Source: Phoronis australis (Eukaryota; Phoronida; Phoronidae). Taken from it: a DNA stretch of 64,000 nt. Location: NCBI GenBank assembly GCA_002633005.1, contig NMRA01000443.1, positions 304,105-368,104 on the forward strand, written 5' to 3'. Below, piece by piece: positions 1 to 12,800 of the stretch; position 1 is the stretch's first letter; each line of letters starts with the position of its first letter. Position numbers and translations under genes: made by a program. The notes below the pieces were generated by a model. It searched no databases, had not been told where the DNA came from, and saw only the letters and a program-made list of their open reading frames with translations.

Positions 1-2037
1 TCTATTCTACACCACAGGTACCAGATGGCAGCTGCATGGAGATGTGCCAGCATTCACAGAGGTCTTTCTATTCTATACCACAGGTACCAGATGGCGGGTG
101 CATGGAAAGCTGAGAAAAGTACTTTCACAACAACAAGCTCTGAAGCTGGCAGACAAGCACTCAGAGAAAATTGTCTAGAACAGTCAAAGGTTGAGAAATG
201 GTCATTCAAGATTTCTTTTGAAATCTCTAGTAGGAACCAGTGTTTCACTCTCTGAACCTTAGTCTTCGAACAGAAAGCTTCGAATCTTAGTAACACTTTA
301 CCATTGTTTAGTAAGGCCTAAAAGGCTAAATGAGCGCGACAGAAATGAGGAACTCAGAAAGTCAACCTGAGGCTGACTCTGAGTGAAAAACCCATCCATC
401 CAAGCACCCATGTTCAAAGTCCAACCATCATAAATTTTCAAGTTTTTAAGCCAAGACCTAGGTATGTGTATGATTGCGTAACTCAACAATAATACAACCC
501 ACAACCTACCATGATCTCTGTTTAAATAATATGACAACAGCGTTCAAAGCCGACCGGCTTGCTGATGCAGTAATGGCGGACGTGGCAGCGTAGTTCCTAC
601 AGCGATTCCAGGTGGCGCAACAAGAGTTACAGTTACTTTTCTTCTCAAGAGACGGCACTCCACTGCTTGAATCATGTGGATGGAAGGTTGGTGTTCAGTG
701 CACTTGTTTATCGGGTGTAGAAAACATGTATGTAAAAAAAAACACACAAATTTGGCGCACAAGGCATTCGGAGCACTGAGATATAACTGTTATGGTATTT
801 TGAACTATTGAAAAATGTTCAAATTTGGTAAACTTCGGAACCCAGCCTAAAAATGGGGCACTCTCAGTCCGGAATTTTTAGAGAGTGGTCCTTTCACTAA
901 GATTCATGAAGTACTTTCAGAGCTAGTGTGCGTTCCCCGAATTTTGTTAATTCTAGTGCCTTTGAGTGGACTTGTATCTCGTTTTCTACTTTTTGGGGAG
1001 TTTTTGTTTCTCTGAGGCGGACCTTTTTCCCCACTTCCCCAACTTGATCCCGCCGCGGCGACGCTCGGCGTTCGAGCCCCCGAACCCCCCGTCATTGTGG
1101 GTGCNAAAGTTATGAGGACATGAACACATGTACATGTAGGTGTAACCTCACATAGTATGAATGGTAGGAATTTGATATGAATCATAAGCACATGCAAGTC
1201 CTTTATACCACTGATAGATGTTTGTTATTGCTGATTGAACTGTCTAAAAACCAAATGCTGAGAGTGAGACTCTACTGTGTCAGTAAGAGATACTCCCAGG
1301 TCTGTGATTTACTGCCGTAAGCTTGCGGTCTAAGTTTGAGTCAGGGTGTGCATTTGGATGACCTGGACACCCATAAGATGAAGACAAACCTATCCTCGTT
1401 TTTTGGAGCTGCAATACAAGTACCTTATCGACAAGCTTTACTGGTCAATTTCAGCTGGTAAGTACTACACAGGCAGTGCAATAATCTATTGTACCAAGTA
1501 TGTGGGCAGATTTTGTGCAAATTACCAGATCATGCTTCATACTAAATTAGAAATTGTGCTGCATGTCTACTCTGCGTTTGTTTATCTAAGTAAAAAGAAG
1601 GTACTGTAGATGCGCTGTTATACCAATTGTCACAAATACTCGTTGACTTTGGTAAGTAATGCAAGTTTCTTGCCATGAAAGCTCTTTCTCTCCTCATTCA
1701 TAAACACTCGTGTGCATAATACATTCCACGAAAGTCGTGTTACTATAAATACCTTACGAGTATAGGGGGACACCTCTGCAGTATTGAAGGTTATGTTAAA
1801 TCATTAGAATTCAAACAGATCATCTGACAATCACGATTTTTCTCTCACATCCCCTCACTGCTGTTGGCGTCATTCTGCCGATGAAACTGGATAATAGTCA
1901 GATAGGTGGCTCCCTGGTTAAACAGTGATTTGAGAACCAGCTGCTCCCACTTTATCAGGGACTCATCTATCCGACTGTTACCCGAAACTGACCCCATTGC
2001 CTCCAGTGACAGTGTAGAAACCTGTGGCTACAGAGGG

Positions 2038-2078
2038 TTATGGGAAGGGAACCTGTGTCACAGGTTCCCTTCCCATAA
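2038..2078. repeat. Near-zero-loop perfect palindrome
   Basis: Two 20-bp arms (2038-2057, 2059-2078) are separated by one base. Imperfect complementarity continues several bases outward. The arm is TTATGGGAAGGGAACCTGTG. Confidence 0.95.
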
Positions 2079-2103
2079 TCCTCTGTCACAGGCTGTGACT
2101 GTG

Positions 2104-2310
2104 TCTCAGCTGTATGGAGATGTGCCAGCATTCACAGAGGTCTTTCTAGTCTACACCACAGGTACCAGATGGCAGCTGCATGGAGATATGCCAGCACTCA
2201 CAGAGGTCTTTCTAGTCTACACCACAGGTACCAGATGGCAGCTGCATGGAGATGTGCCAGCATTCACAGAGGTCTTTCTATTCTATACCACAGGTACCAG
2301 ATGGCGGGTG
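2104..2310 (+). repeat. 66-bp minisatellite, about three units
   Basis: The unit contains GCAGCTGCATGGAGATGTGC and CACAGAGGTCTTTCTAG, with unit starts 66 bp apart (e.g. 2171, 2237). The length is a multiple of three, so it yields a repeating peptide in an open frame. There is no other sign of coding. Two units recur at 1-115. Confidence 0.85.
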
Positions 2311-3689
2311 CATGGAAAGCTGAGAAAAGTACTTCCACAACAACAAACTCTGAACTGAAGCTGGCAGACAAGCACTCAGAAAATTGTCTAGAACAAGGGT
2401 TGAGAAATGGTCATTCAAGATTTCTTTTGAAATCTCTAGTAGGAACCAGTGTTTCACTCTCTGGACCTTTGTCTTCAAACAGAAAGTTTCGAATCTTAGT
2501 AACACTTCACCATTGTTTAGTAAGGCCTAAAAGGCTAAATGAGCGCGACAGAAATGAGAAAGTCAATCTGACGACTCTGAGTGAAAAACCCATCCATCCA
2601 AGCACCCATGTTCAAAGTCCAACCATCATAAATTTTCAAGTTTTTAAGCCGATAACTAGATATGTGTATGAATGCGTAACTCAACAATAATACAACCCAC
2701 AACCTACCATGATCTCTATTTAAATAATAATATGACAACAGCGTTCAAAGCCGACCGGCTTGCTGATGCAGTAATGGCGGACGTGGCAGCGTAGTTCCTA
2801 GAGCGATTCCAGGTGGCGCAACAAGAGTTACAGTTACTATTCTTCTCAAGAGACGGCACTGAAAGTAAGTTAGTGAGAAGAGGCCTTGGGTAAGGTATCT
2901 GACAATAAACTATAGCTCATTGGTATCTGAATGATGCAACTCCACTGGTTGAATACATCAGTAACGAACAGTTTTGGAGTAGCTGCAATCGAATGTGAAT
3001 GGATGTTGTGTTTTTGCACTTGCCGTTTATCGGGTGTAGAAAACATGTATGTAAAAAAAACACAAATTTGGCGCGGCATTCGGAGCACTGAGATATAACT
3101 GTTATGGTATTTTGAACTATTGAAAAATGTCCAAATTTGGAAAACTTCGGAACCCAGCCTAAAAATGGGGCACTCGAATTTTGAGAGAGTGGTCCTTTTA
3201 CTAAGATTCATGGAGTACTTTCAGAGCTAATGTGCGTTCCCTGAATTTTGTTAATTCTAGTGCCTTTAGTGAACTTGTATCTCGTTTTCTACTTTTTGGG
3301 GAGTTTTTAATTGTTTCTCTGAGGCAGACCTTTTTTCCCACTTCCCCAAATTGAGGCTCGTTCGAGCCCCCGAACCCCCCGTGGGTGCCTGCCCCTATGG
3401 ATAGGCCTATGGTTCATACACTAATCTTCTATTTGTTCATAAAATGTCCACTTTGCACTCAGCCGAGTGTCTATCTGTGAATAGGGCAGTAGTATTCCTG
3501 AAAAAATCTGACGTTGCATAAAACAAAAACGAAAGGACATTGCAGAAAACTGTAAAGCACTTTTGACATCTCATTTTCAGGATTTATATAAAATCAAATT
3601 TGATCACTATATGAGACAATGATGATGCTGGTATTTTTACAAAAAAGACATAGTCAAGTGACCCAATTGTTATAAAGTTACAAAAAGGT

Positions 3690-5735
3690 ATGCTCTTCAA
3701 CCAATAGAAGTATGACAGGAGTGCAAGATACTTGGAAGCCTATCGTAAACCGAGGAATTTAGTTACGAAAAGGAAACAAGTCAGCCTACGAACATATTTC
3801 TCAGACAGATGCAACGAAGGCCCCAACTACAAAAATTTCTGGATTACAATCAAACCTTTCCTCTCAAAAAAGCCATACAACCGACACTACGACCATAATT
3901 TCCCACGAAAATCAAATTATTTCCGACCAAACAAAAGTATGCTCAGTCTTCAATGACTTTTTTCATCAACGTAGCCAAAGACTTAGGAAAATGAAAAACA
4001 CCCCAGCCTCGGTGTTATTTCTCCTGTACATGCGCACACCCAGCCTAAAATATAGGGGGGCCCGAATTTCTCGTTATGGAGACCGTTTACTGAACAACAA
4101 GGACTAAAAAAAAACGAGGCCACTAGGTTCACGCTTACGAACTGTGCATCTGCGCCGATTTCCTGTGTCCGTAATTGTGGACTTTTGTGTCGTTTAGTCG
4201 GTCTTTTTTCACTTAGGCGGACCTTTTTGCCCAATCCGCCAATGAAAAGACGCAGATGATTTTCATTTTCGAAAACATCTGCAAAATATGTATCGGATTA
4301 CATTATCTCTCTAAGCTCCCATAAGCTATTGCTATCGATGACATATCGACCAAACTTCTTAAATGTGCCAAATCGGTTTTCTGTGCTAGTTTTTCTTGCC
4401 CACAAATACCCGACTGTCTCAAACAAGCTAGCGCGCGTTACCCTCATTCACAAGAAAAATGACCCTCTCTCCACTCTCAAACTATAGACCTGTCAGTATA
4501 TTACCAATAATTTCAAAACTTTATTCAGTCATGGGTCCAGTCATTTTGAATCTAATAATCTTTTTATGAATGACTACCTTGGTGCCTTCCGTGCTGGCTT
4601 TATAGTTGCAGCACCTTACTTCGCCTACCTGAAGACTGGCGAAAAGTCCTAGATGAACTAAAATGCACTGCAGCAGTAGGCCTACCCATGGATCTCTCTG
4701 CCTTCCTCACTCCCTCCTGGTCTCTAAACGTATAAATTTGATGACAATTCCGCAACCCGCCTTCTTGGGAATTATCTCTCAAACAGGAAACAACTAGTGA
4801 AACTAGGCCAGCACGTTCATCAGTGAATGGGACAAAGTCTACAAGTACCTCAAGGATCCATCATGGGACCCCTTCTCTTCAATATCTTCATTCAATGACA
4901 TCTTTTTTTGTGAAAACAATTACTCTGGTCAACTACGCAGATGACAACACCCTCTCTTTCTCGGCTGATAACAACCCATTCTCCGTTAACTAAAAGTCTA
5001 AGACGAGATAGCGAATTACTCATCAAGTGGTTCGGTGTCAGTGGCATGCAAGCAAATCCTGACAAATTCCAAGCAGTCCGCAAAGGGCCGCAGTGTAACA
5101 AAATGAACACATTTTGTAAATCCCTTTCCACTGGAAACTGCCAAACACCTTGTGAACCGAAAGTTAAACTCCTCGGAATGAGTCATCGATACCAATCTAA
5201 CTCTGACTCCCATATTGTTTTCGGACATTTGCAACGGAAAAGCCTCACGGCAAATAACTGTTCTAAAAAGAATTGGACACCACCTTACGATAAACGGCAG
5301 ACTTGCTATTTTTCACTCCTTCTTCCTTTCAAATTTCAAATCTACTGTCTCGTCTCATGGCATTTTTGCTCCAAAGAAAATACACTCAAACTGGAAAAAA
5401 ATCACTTCAGAGCCAGCTCAGTCACCGACTTCGACTTAGGCCTAGTGCAACAGAAGTATTTAAAACCCTTTCATGCACCTACGACACTGTCAAAGACTGA
5501 AGCAAGAAAACTTTTACTCTTTCTTCTACAACAGCCCGTTTCAGATATTCCTCAAGTTAAATCTGTCAAATACGGTAAAAATCTTTTGGCTTCGAGGCCG
5601 CACGGGTCTTGGCTGGAACAGGCAACCGAATTTCAGTTTGCGCACGTGAGAGCCAGGTGTTTTCCGTGGACTGACCTGGACCGGCACCGAACACAGCTGC
5701 TGACTTTGAAAACACTCCAGGTTATGTTGTAATTA
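3690..5735 (+). pseudogene. CR1/L2-like LINE remnant (linker, RT, C-terminus), interrupted
   Basis: The linker frame at 3732-3956 has LRTYFSDRCNEGPNYKNFW and IKPFLSKK. After an inserted GC-rich repeat (about 4018-4245), RT fragments appear: LKQARVTLIHKKNDPLS (near 4410), AFRAGF (near 4590), VNYADDNTLSF with the catalytic ADD (4928-4960), LIKWFGVSGMQANPDKFQAV, and in another frame ASRQITVLKRIG and GRLAIFHSFFLSNF. The C-terminus has VKYGKNLLAS and TEFQF. Many shifts and stops: an old copy. AATAAAGATTCCTTGATTCC near 6123 may be its tail. Confidence 0.8.
4018..4245 (+). repeat. GC-rich 'CCCAGCCTAAAA' repeat inserted in the CR1/L2-like LINE
   Basis: Shared blocks are GCGCACACCCAGCCTAAAAT, GGGGGGCCCGAATTTCTCG and GGCGGACCTTTTTGCCCA. 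Sister copies are at 835-1104, 3145-3388 and 19005-19235. The family looks like a distant relative of the CAGTGGCGG MITE. Confidence 0.65.
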
Positions 5736-6348
5736 GTGTATACCATCGTTTCTGTACAGTTGTGATTTATCTAGATTGTAATACATGTCGGCCTACCTAT
5801 TCGGTTATATTCATTATTTTTGTGGGTCTCTAGTTTGAGTGATTATGACCACTTAACTTACACTTTATGTCTCTGTGCACGGGCGGTGCAGCACCGAAAA
5901 ACTGGGGGAGCTGAAGCCCCCTCAGCCCCCCCTGGTGGTGCACCGCCTATAGACCATGTGCGGCCGGCAGACCGTAGTAGCCGCCAGTTGGGGGCAGCCC
6001 CACTGCAGTACGAGTCATGTGAGTGCGCCGGCCCATGTTCCATTTTCACATGTTTCTGTTAAATTTCAAGTCGTAGAAATGGCCCAACCAGCTAATGTGA
6101 ATCTGTTCTTTGAATCAGGTAAAATAAAGATTCCTTGATTCCTGATTCTAACTGGCCCGACTATGACTACGGCCGGTGACTCTCCGAGTCGGCCCGGCCG
6201 GCGGCGAGAGACCAAGGCGGTGCGGGTCACTCATGTGCGCTGGGTTGCCTATGACTTGGCACTCAGAGGTTTTCCTTTCAAGGAGTAAAAGCTGTGGACG
6301 GCGACGGGAAGAATGAGTTTGTGACGTACCACCCGGTTCACCGCTCGN

Positions 6349-6602
6349 AAATGCGCGCGCTCAGCCTAAAATGTGGGGACGCAGAGGCCTCAAATGTTTG
6401 GAGTTACGGACCTGTTGACTACTAAAAAAATCCGGGGTTTGTTCAGTTTGCTCCAGCCAGGGCCTAAGTATTACTGAGTTGTTTATTCACTCCGGCGACG
6501 AGTCCCTGCTTGCGCGCAACCGAACTCCCAAATGGTATCTAGTAGAATTTTAGGGGGGCGCCATCGCCGCCCTTGCCCCCGCCCCCTCTAAATCCGCCAC
6601 TG
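6349..6602 (+). mobile_element. CAGTGGCGG-type MITE, 5'-truncated at an N
   Basis: It begins at ATGCGCGCGCTCAGCC directly after the lone N at 6348 and ends AATCCGCCACTG. It lies 172 bp upstream of the TBC1D25 start codon. Confidence 0.7.
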
Positions 6603-6603
6603 G

Positions 6604-6774
6604 TTGCCGAATGTCACGAGCGTCAAAAGTCATCGAGATGCGTCTGCCATGAAGCTGACCGAGGCTGTCCAACAAAAGAGCATCGATTATCGATTTGACA
6701 AAAAGACCTGCGCAGACTACGAACCGGAAGATGACGTAGGGTGAAGTCTGCAAAGCTCAAAGAAATGTTTCGTG
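6604..6774 (+). promoter_or_regulatory. 5' leader / probable promoter-proximal region of TBC1D25
   Basis: This 171-bp gap separates the end of a GC-rich MITE copy (6602) from the first ATG. It is CpG-richer than the intron that follows and has no TATA box. The transcription start was not located. Another upstream non-coding exon cannot be excluded. Confidence 0.35.
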
Positions 6775-6819
6775 ATGTTTGCCTTCGAAAGCAGAGAAGT
6801 TGTCCGTGTTAAAGTTAAG
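6775..6819 (+). CDS. TBC1D25: TBC1D25 exon 1 (start codon)
   Basis: This encodes 15 residues, MFAFESREVVRVKVK, which match the start of the PB1 domain, and ends at a GTAGAT donor in phase 0. The start was chosen because an in-frame TGA lies at 6742 and no other in-frame ATG follows it. An upstream out-of-frame ATG at 6765 begins a short alternative frame. The N-terminus lacks the acidic/alanine-rich leader of the vertebrate protein. Confidence 0.8.
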
Positions 6820-9800
6820 GTAGATGCAGTGACTTTATAACAGTGCATGTCTAGGTGTTTATTTTCGAATTATCTTGCTGATTAATGAAACTTGGTGCTC
6901 AAAAATTCCAGTTTGTTGTGCGTATCCATTCGATTCAGTAGTATTTGGGACAGTCTCACTCACTTACTCGTTACTGACTTACTGACCAGCTGACAGTACG
7001 ACTTAAAGCGCTGCTCAAAGGCAATGCCCGAAACAGCTGCAGACTGTCAGAGTCATGGAAGCTAATTTCAATTCTCTCCGAGCTTTCAAAATATAGTTCA
7101 TCATTAGTAATGAAAGGAATACTAATTGTACACCACTGAGCAAGAGATATAAAGATGTGCTGGAATTACAGTTATTCCGCGGAATTCTGGCGAGGACAAG
7201 GTGTGCAATATTGCCAGTACGTGATTTGCATGTCGATCACTGTGATTTGATGCAGCTTGACCCTCGATCGGGGTCATTCATTGTCTGAGTTTGCACTCGA
7301 CTGAGGCTTACCAGTAGTAGTACTAAGTCACATGCAATCAGTGTATCTGGTAATTGTTTATACGATGATGTCATCATCGTTTGATGACATTGATCTACGC
7401 ACATGATTTTGGTATCGGTGGATTCCTCGCAATGTTCACTTCTAACAATACATGAAAATGTCATCTACCCCATTCTCTTAGTATTTTTTTGTCAAAATTT
7501 TGCTCACACTATTTCCCCATAGTGATTATTACCGCCATGTTGAATGGGAGGAGTCACCTGGTGCCCAAAAACTGAACTAATCTACCGACACCTATAATCT
7601 GGTGAGTGTTGCTGGAAGTGACCGAGACCCCTTCATCCCTGGGAGCCGAGTTACAGACCCACGTGTTTGTATTCCTATGGTGATCCTGGTACACATCCAC
7701 TAACTAACAAGAATCCGCAAAAAAGGGTTGTTTTTGAGATCCAAATTCATCGAAAGGGTATCACTTCAACCAATTTTGTGAAAAAGTGGTCAGATGATCA
7801 CAGTTCTAAAAGTTCTTGGAAAACGGTGAAATGCTGTCCCTTTTTGCTCCATGTTATATCAGGAAAACTTTAAGGGGAATCTCGTGGGCAAACACCATTC
7901 AGAATTGATGATACTGTTTCATCCATTAGCAACAGGTGTCACTGTAATCTTGACTTGAGCAAACATGGCGGAGTCAACTGGGAAATAGTGCTTACAGAAA
8001 TTCGACGATAACATAGTGAGGAAATGTTAGGGGACACATTCATATATTTTTGAATGAGAACTATTAGTGGAATCAAATGAAACCAAAATTGTGTGTGTAG
8101 GTTAATGTCGTCATTTTGTTAACAATTACCCACTCCTTTAGTCACATCCATTGCAAGTGGACCAGTATTTGTAACAGTGTATTTGTGCACACCAAACAAC
8201 CAGCTGATGGTGAAAACCAGTCTGAATACAGAAGCCATTTTACATCAGTAAGCGTCAGATTTTGCACCCCGATTGCATCCTACACTGTCTATTGTGCAAA
8301 ACCCATATGCTTTACTGTATTAAGAGTAGCAATATACGATTTCACCAGAAAGCAGAAAATTAACTATTAATTTCAAAAATTTTATTGTGACAGGTCCCAA
8401 ACCCTCCACTCGCCATATTAACTCCAACTCCTGCCCTCTGTTGTGGAGGTAGAGATCTATAGAAATAACTGGTGTAAATATTGACCTTGCGAAACAAAGT
8501 TAAAGGTTATAAATATGTGGTGGAGGTGATGTATGTATCTCAAGCCAATCTACAGTTGTGGGATTGAGCCATGTGCTCAGGGGAAAGATAATGAAATTGC
8601 AGTGTTATCTTGGAGTCATATGTTTCAGCCAATCAGAATTTACACAGATGAAGAGATGCTTCTACTTTATAGAGTGGCGGAAACTATATCATTAGTGTGT
8701 CTGTCTTGATAAGTTCATCGGTAATACTTTATCGTGTAAATTCTGGTCCTGTGAATAAATTGAGCAATGTATTTACTCCACCTTTCATATTTTGACAGAA
8801 GTGTGATGGATTCATGCAGCCAGAAGTCAAGAAGTTTTGTCTGGACCCACAGATTACGTCCTTTGAGATGCTGCAACATTTGCTGACAAAAGCATTTGAA
8901 ATAAAAGGGTAAGGCCATCAGTTGTACATCTGGTAGGCAACAGTGGTGTTATAAGTACAAGCAGGGATACAGTGCTGATTGGAAATAGCTCAAGACTCAG
9001 CCAGACCTAGGGTGATCCTCAACCGGACTGAGGACAGGCTTCGTCTGGAGGTGCTCTGAACTCGGTTGCATTGAGACTCAACTTGAGAATGGCCTTGGCT
9101 GGACCTCGGATGGACTGCAGTTACTGAGGCCTTTAATGTTCTGGGGGGTTACTCCTGTATACGCTACCACTGACTACTGAATCAACACTAATGCCTCGAC
9201 TTGCTGGCAGGTTTCTGTCAAGGTGGTGCTTTTGATGCCTAATGTTATTTAGTTACATTGAAAGCAAGAAGTTTCGGGGGAGGGGTTAAGTCAGATGTGT
9301 CGTTTGACAACGGGGAGGGTTGCAGAATTGATGGCAAAAGGGTGAAGGACAGGCTGTGAGTGGCACGAACATTGCATGTACTAGTCTATGGTCACAATAT
9401 TACGGTAGTTACGCTGATCTCATTTGATCCAGTGGTGCTTATCTAACTTGTCGAGGGACAACAAAGTAATAACAAATGATTTGTCTCTACTGAATGAGAG
9501 TAACACAGAACCTTTTAAAAACTGCAGTTTTCCGACCGCTTAAACATGTAAATGAAAAGTTCCGTCCAAAAAATCAGGCCGGCAGTCTCATCCTATTGGA
9601 CAACACTACCTCAATTCACTGACCCTGTTCGCTTGAATTGAAAAGTGAGAATTGTTGGAAGGCATTGCGATTAATTATTGATAGGGTGAAAAGTTTAGTA
9701 TTAAAGGCTATTTATATCCACCTAGTCATTGCGCTAAGTTCAATATATACATATGGTGAGTTTGCAGTAAAACGCTAGGCCGATTTTCATTGTTTAAGAT

Positions 9801-12800
9801 TACTTCATCTTTTCATGGCATTCTGTGGCATATCTCAAGAATACTGGAAAATGGAATAGGCCTTGGCGTGCAGGTGGGCTTTTATGATCAGCAAGTTAAT
9901 GTTTTGCTCCATGCCATGGATAAGGGACAATAGCTTGCATCTGGCTGTCTCCCAAGTCATTGTTTGGCTATACTGTGTTTCATTTCACTTTAGTTTCCAT
10001 CCAATACTACAGAAGTTTTGTATTTGTTATTAATCTTCCTGGGAATTACTAATGCACTAAATACTAAATGCTTGGCCATATAAAATTACCTAACCATTTT
10101 ACAAACTGAAATTAGAGAAATGACAACTGAATACATTGAGCTAGATGAATGACAATCATGAAAATACGCACCATTATCAAATAGTGCGATAAGATCACGA
10201 AAATCATAAAACTCAAGAGTGAGAATACAATGTCAAGCTAATAAAATATATTCTTAAACCAGCATTAAAAACTAATCACCATTCTTTCTTATAAAACTAA
10301 AAATTTGTCTTAAAGTAGAACTGTTCTGGGTTAAAAGTAGAAATACTTGGAATGGTGCAAATCGACATGACGGCGTTCTGTCCAGGAACTTTTACAGACG
10401 TGAGGGGTGCTGAACGTGTGTTAACATCTGGCTCCTTTGTTAACTGCCCAGCACAGTCGTTTGTCGCCTATGACAACAAGCAGGCCAATTATCTCCCAGG
10501 CTTCAAAGGGTTACTGAAACCTGGCAGAATGGATTGTCTTAACTTCTGTTGTATTTGGGCGATTTTGGTGATTCAAAAACTAAACATGATCAGCATTTGA
10601 CAAGGAATTCAGAAATGCTATTGGTTTATGTTCAAATATGTTGTAACTTAACTTTCATTTTTAGCAGCTCAACCCAGTCAGGTTAGATATGATCTGATCT
10701 GAGACTAGAGCAATTATTGAACAAACGATAGCTGGCCCTCCAACCCTAAATGCCAGAATGGAGTTAATCAGTCGTGTAAGATATTGGCTACAGGGGTGAT
10801 CTTCCCAACTTGTTGTTGGGCTATAGAATTGAACAAGTTGGGAGCAATGGGAAAACACCATAACGGTGAGGAAGAGTGTTCAACAGAGCTGGTGCAGCAA
10901 CCACGAAAGGCACAACGATCATAAGTTTTTGTGTTGGAGCATGGGTCTATCTTCAATGGAACCAACTGTCTACAAGGCTCCTAAATGCACACAAGTTAAT
11001 CTTAATTGTTAGGCCCACTATTGAAATTTTCTTGGTATGGTGTTGTAGGTTATTCTATCATGAATGTTCACTTTCCACACTAATCCTTTAGTGGCTCACC
11101 CAACCTATACTATTGTATAGGGCCCTTTCACTACATGCTCATTTACTTGCTGTTTACAAACATTGTGCCAGCTATAGTGTAAACCTGACTGTCATTTGAT
11201 CAATATTGCTTTTGTTGTTGTTGACAAGATCCATGGCCTGGTTTCTTTGATGTAACTTTTGCTCTTGATGACCTTGCCTACTATAACATGTACATGTATG
11301 TAGTGACCCAGCTTTACCACAAGAAGACTCTCAGGTGGCTATGAACCTTAAAAATTCCAGATTTCTGTTACTGTATGGTGTGAAGGAGGACGGCTTAAGA
11401 TCTGACCGGCTTTATAATATTTGATAAGTTCTCTCAAACTCTACATGCACGTCTCCCTATTTATTATAGGCCACGATTTTTTTAAAACAGAAAACATTGC
11501 TTACCTACAATGTATCTTGCGCCGGGTATTCACTGGTAATCATTTGTCATATGCTTACGTCCACCCACTCCCAATGGTCACATGGCTTTGCTGTTTTTGA
11601 CAGTGCTTGCCATCACAAATGACAAGGACCTCTTCATCTCCTCAGATGAAAATTAGATTGCCAACTTCACTAGGCAGCCAAGAGTTGCCATATTGGGACG
11701 ACGATGATGTACTAGAAAATGACATGTAAAAAATCCAAACAAAGGGGGCGTGGCAGGGTCTCATTTCGCATACATTACACACTACACGTTGAGTGATTTT
11801 TTAATGTGAAGAATCCAGCAAATACATGAATTAATTGAAACGGAATTCTTATACTGCCAAAAAATAATTATTAGAATAAAATATCAACAAATAGTAACCA
11901 GTCACTGCCTCCTGTAGGCAAATACATGCAGTGACCCCTGTCAGTAACTCGGATGGCATTGAAGTTAAGTGTTTCCATTGTAACAAAGCATTGATGCATC
12001 GCTGTTAATTACACCTCTTTCCTTTGGAGTTAACTTGCATTGTTAACTTCCATTCAAGACAAATGTTAAGTGTTCCCGTTGACTGAAGCTTTGGCAACAC
12101 CTGTGGTAAAGGCTTTTTAAAGTGGTATAAGTTCTATACATCATATTACTGTGCTTGGCAATTTCATTATATAGAAAGAGTAGCAATTTACTGTTTGTGT
12201 TGCCGTAGCAACCTGTCCAAGTCATTGACTTGAAAATTGATAAAATCAAAATTTGCTGCACACAGAGCCACAGAAGTATTAATTGAATTCCACTCCATTA
12301 CAGTGTACTTTTGTATCATAAGAATGTTGTAATTAACGATTTTGCTGTAAATGACTTAAAATGTTAATGGTTACGTGTATGTGAAAGTAGAGAAGTCATG
12401 TGACAACATGCATGCGTACTCTGCAAGAATTTAGAAATTTCTTGGAATTAAATTTACCATTCTGGACATATTGAAACATTTTTTCGCACCTGTGCTTATT
12501 CTTCACTTATTTCACTCAAAAATAATTGACATCTTTCAGAGGTTGGATATCTTGCTGTAAATATATGGCTTAATGGCACCTGCACAGTACAAACCAAGCT
12601 AATTATAGGCCAATATCTCTTTAATCTTTATTTCTGCTGAGATTTTTATTTAAAAAATTCACTTGTCTCTCATATTGTGCTAAATAAGCGTAGAATTGCT
12701 GTGCATAGTAAGCCTACCTTTATACATATGTTCGTACGTACATACATACAAAGTACAGGGGTTGAGATGGTTTATTTACAACTAAATGATTTGAGTGCAT

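Larger units (their letters stand above)
1..3388. repeat. Direct duplication 1-1104 and 2211-3388
   Basis: The two segments are collinear over about 1.1 kb, from the minisatellite units through the GC-rich repeat. Copy 2 has about 90 extra bp near 2862-2960. The N at 1105 ends copy 1. The sequence between (1106-2100) shows no other feature. Confidence 0.85.

Noticed and set aside
904-1197. 97-codon frame crossing the N at 1105
   Set aside because: It spans an assembly join and a GC-rich repeat, so the translation is not meaningful.
1906-2358. 150-codon frame with a repeating 22-residue peptide
   Set aside because: It is the translation of a 66-bp minisatellite. The other strand and frames are equally open, and there is no start context or splice support.
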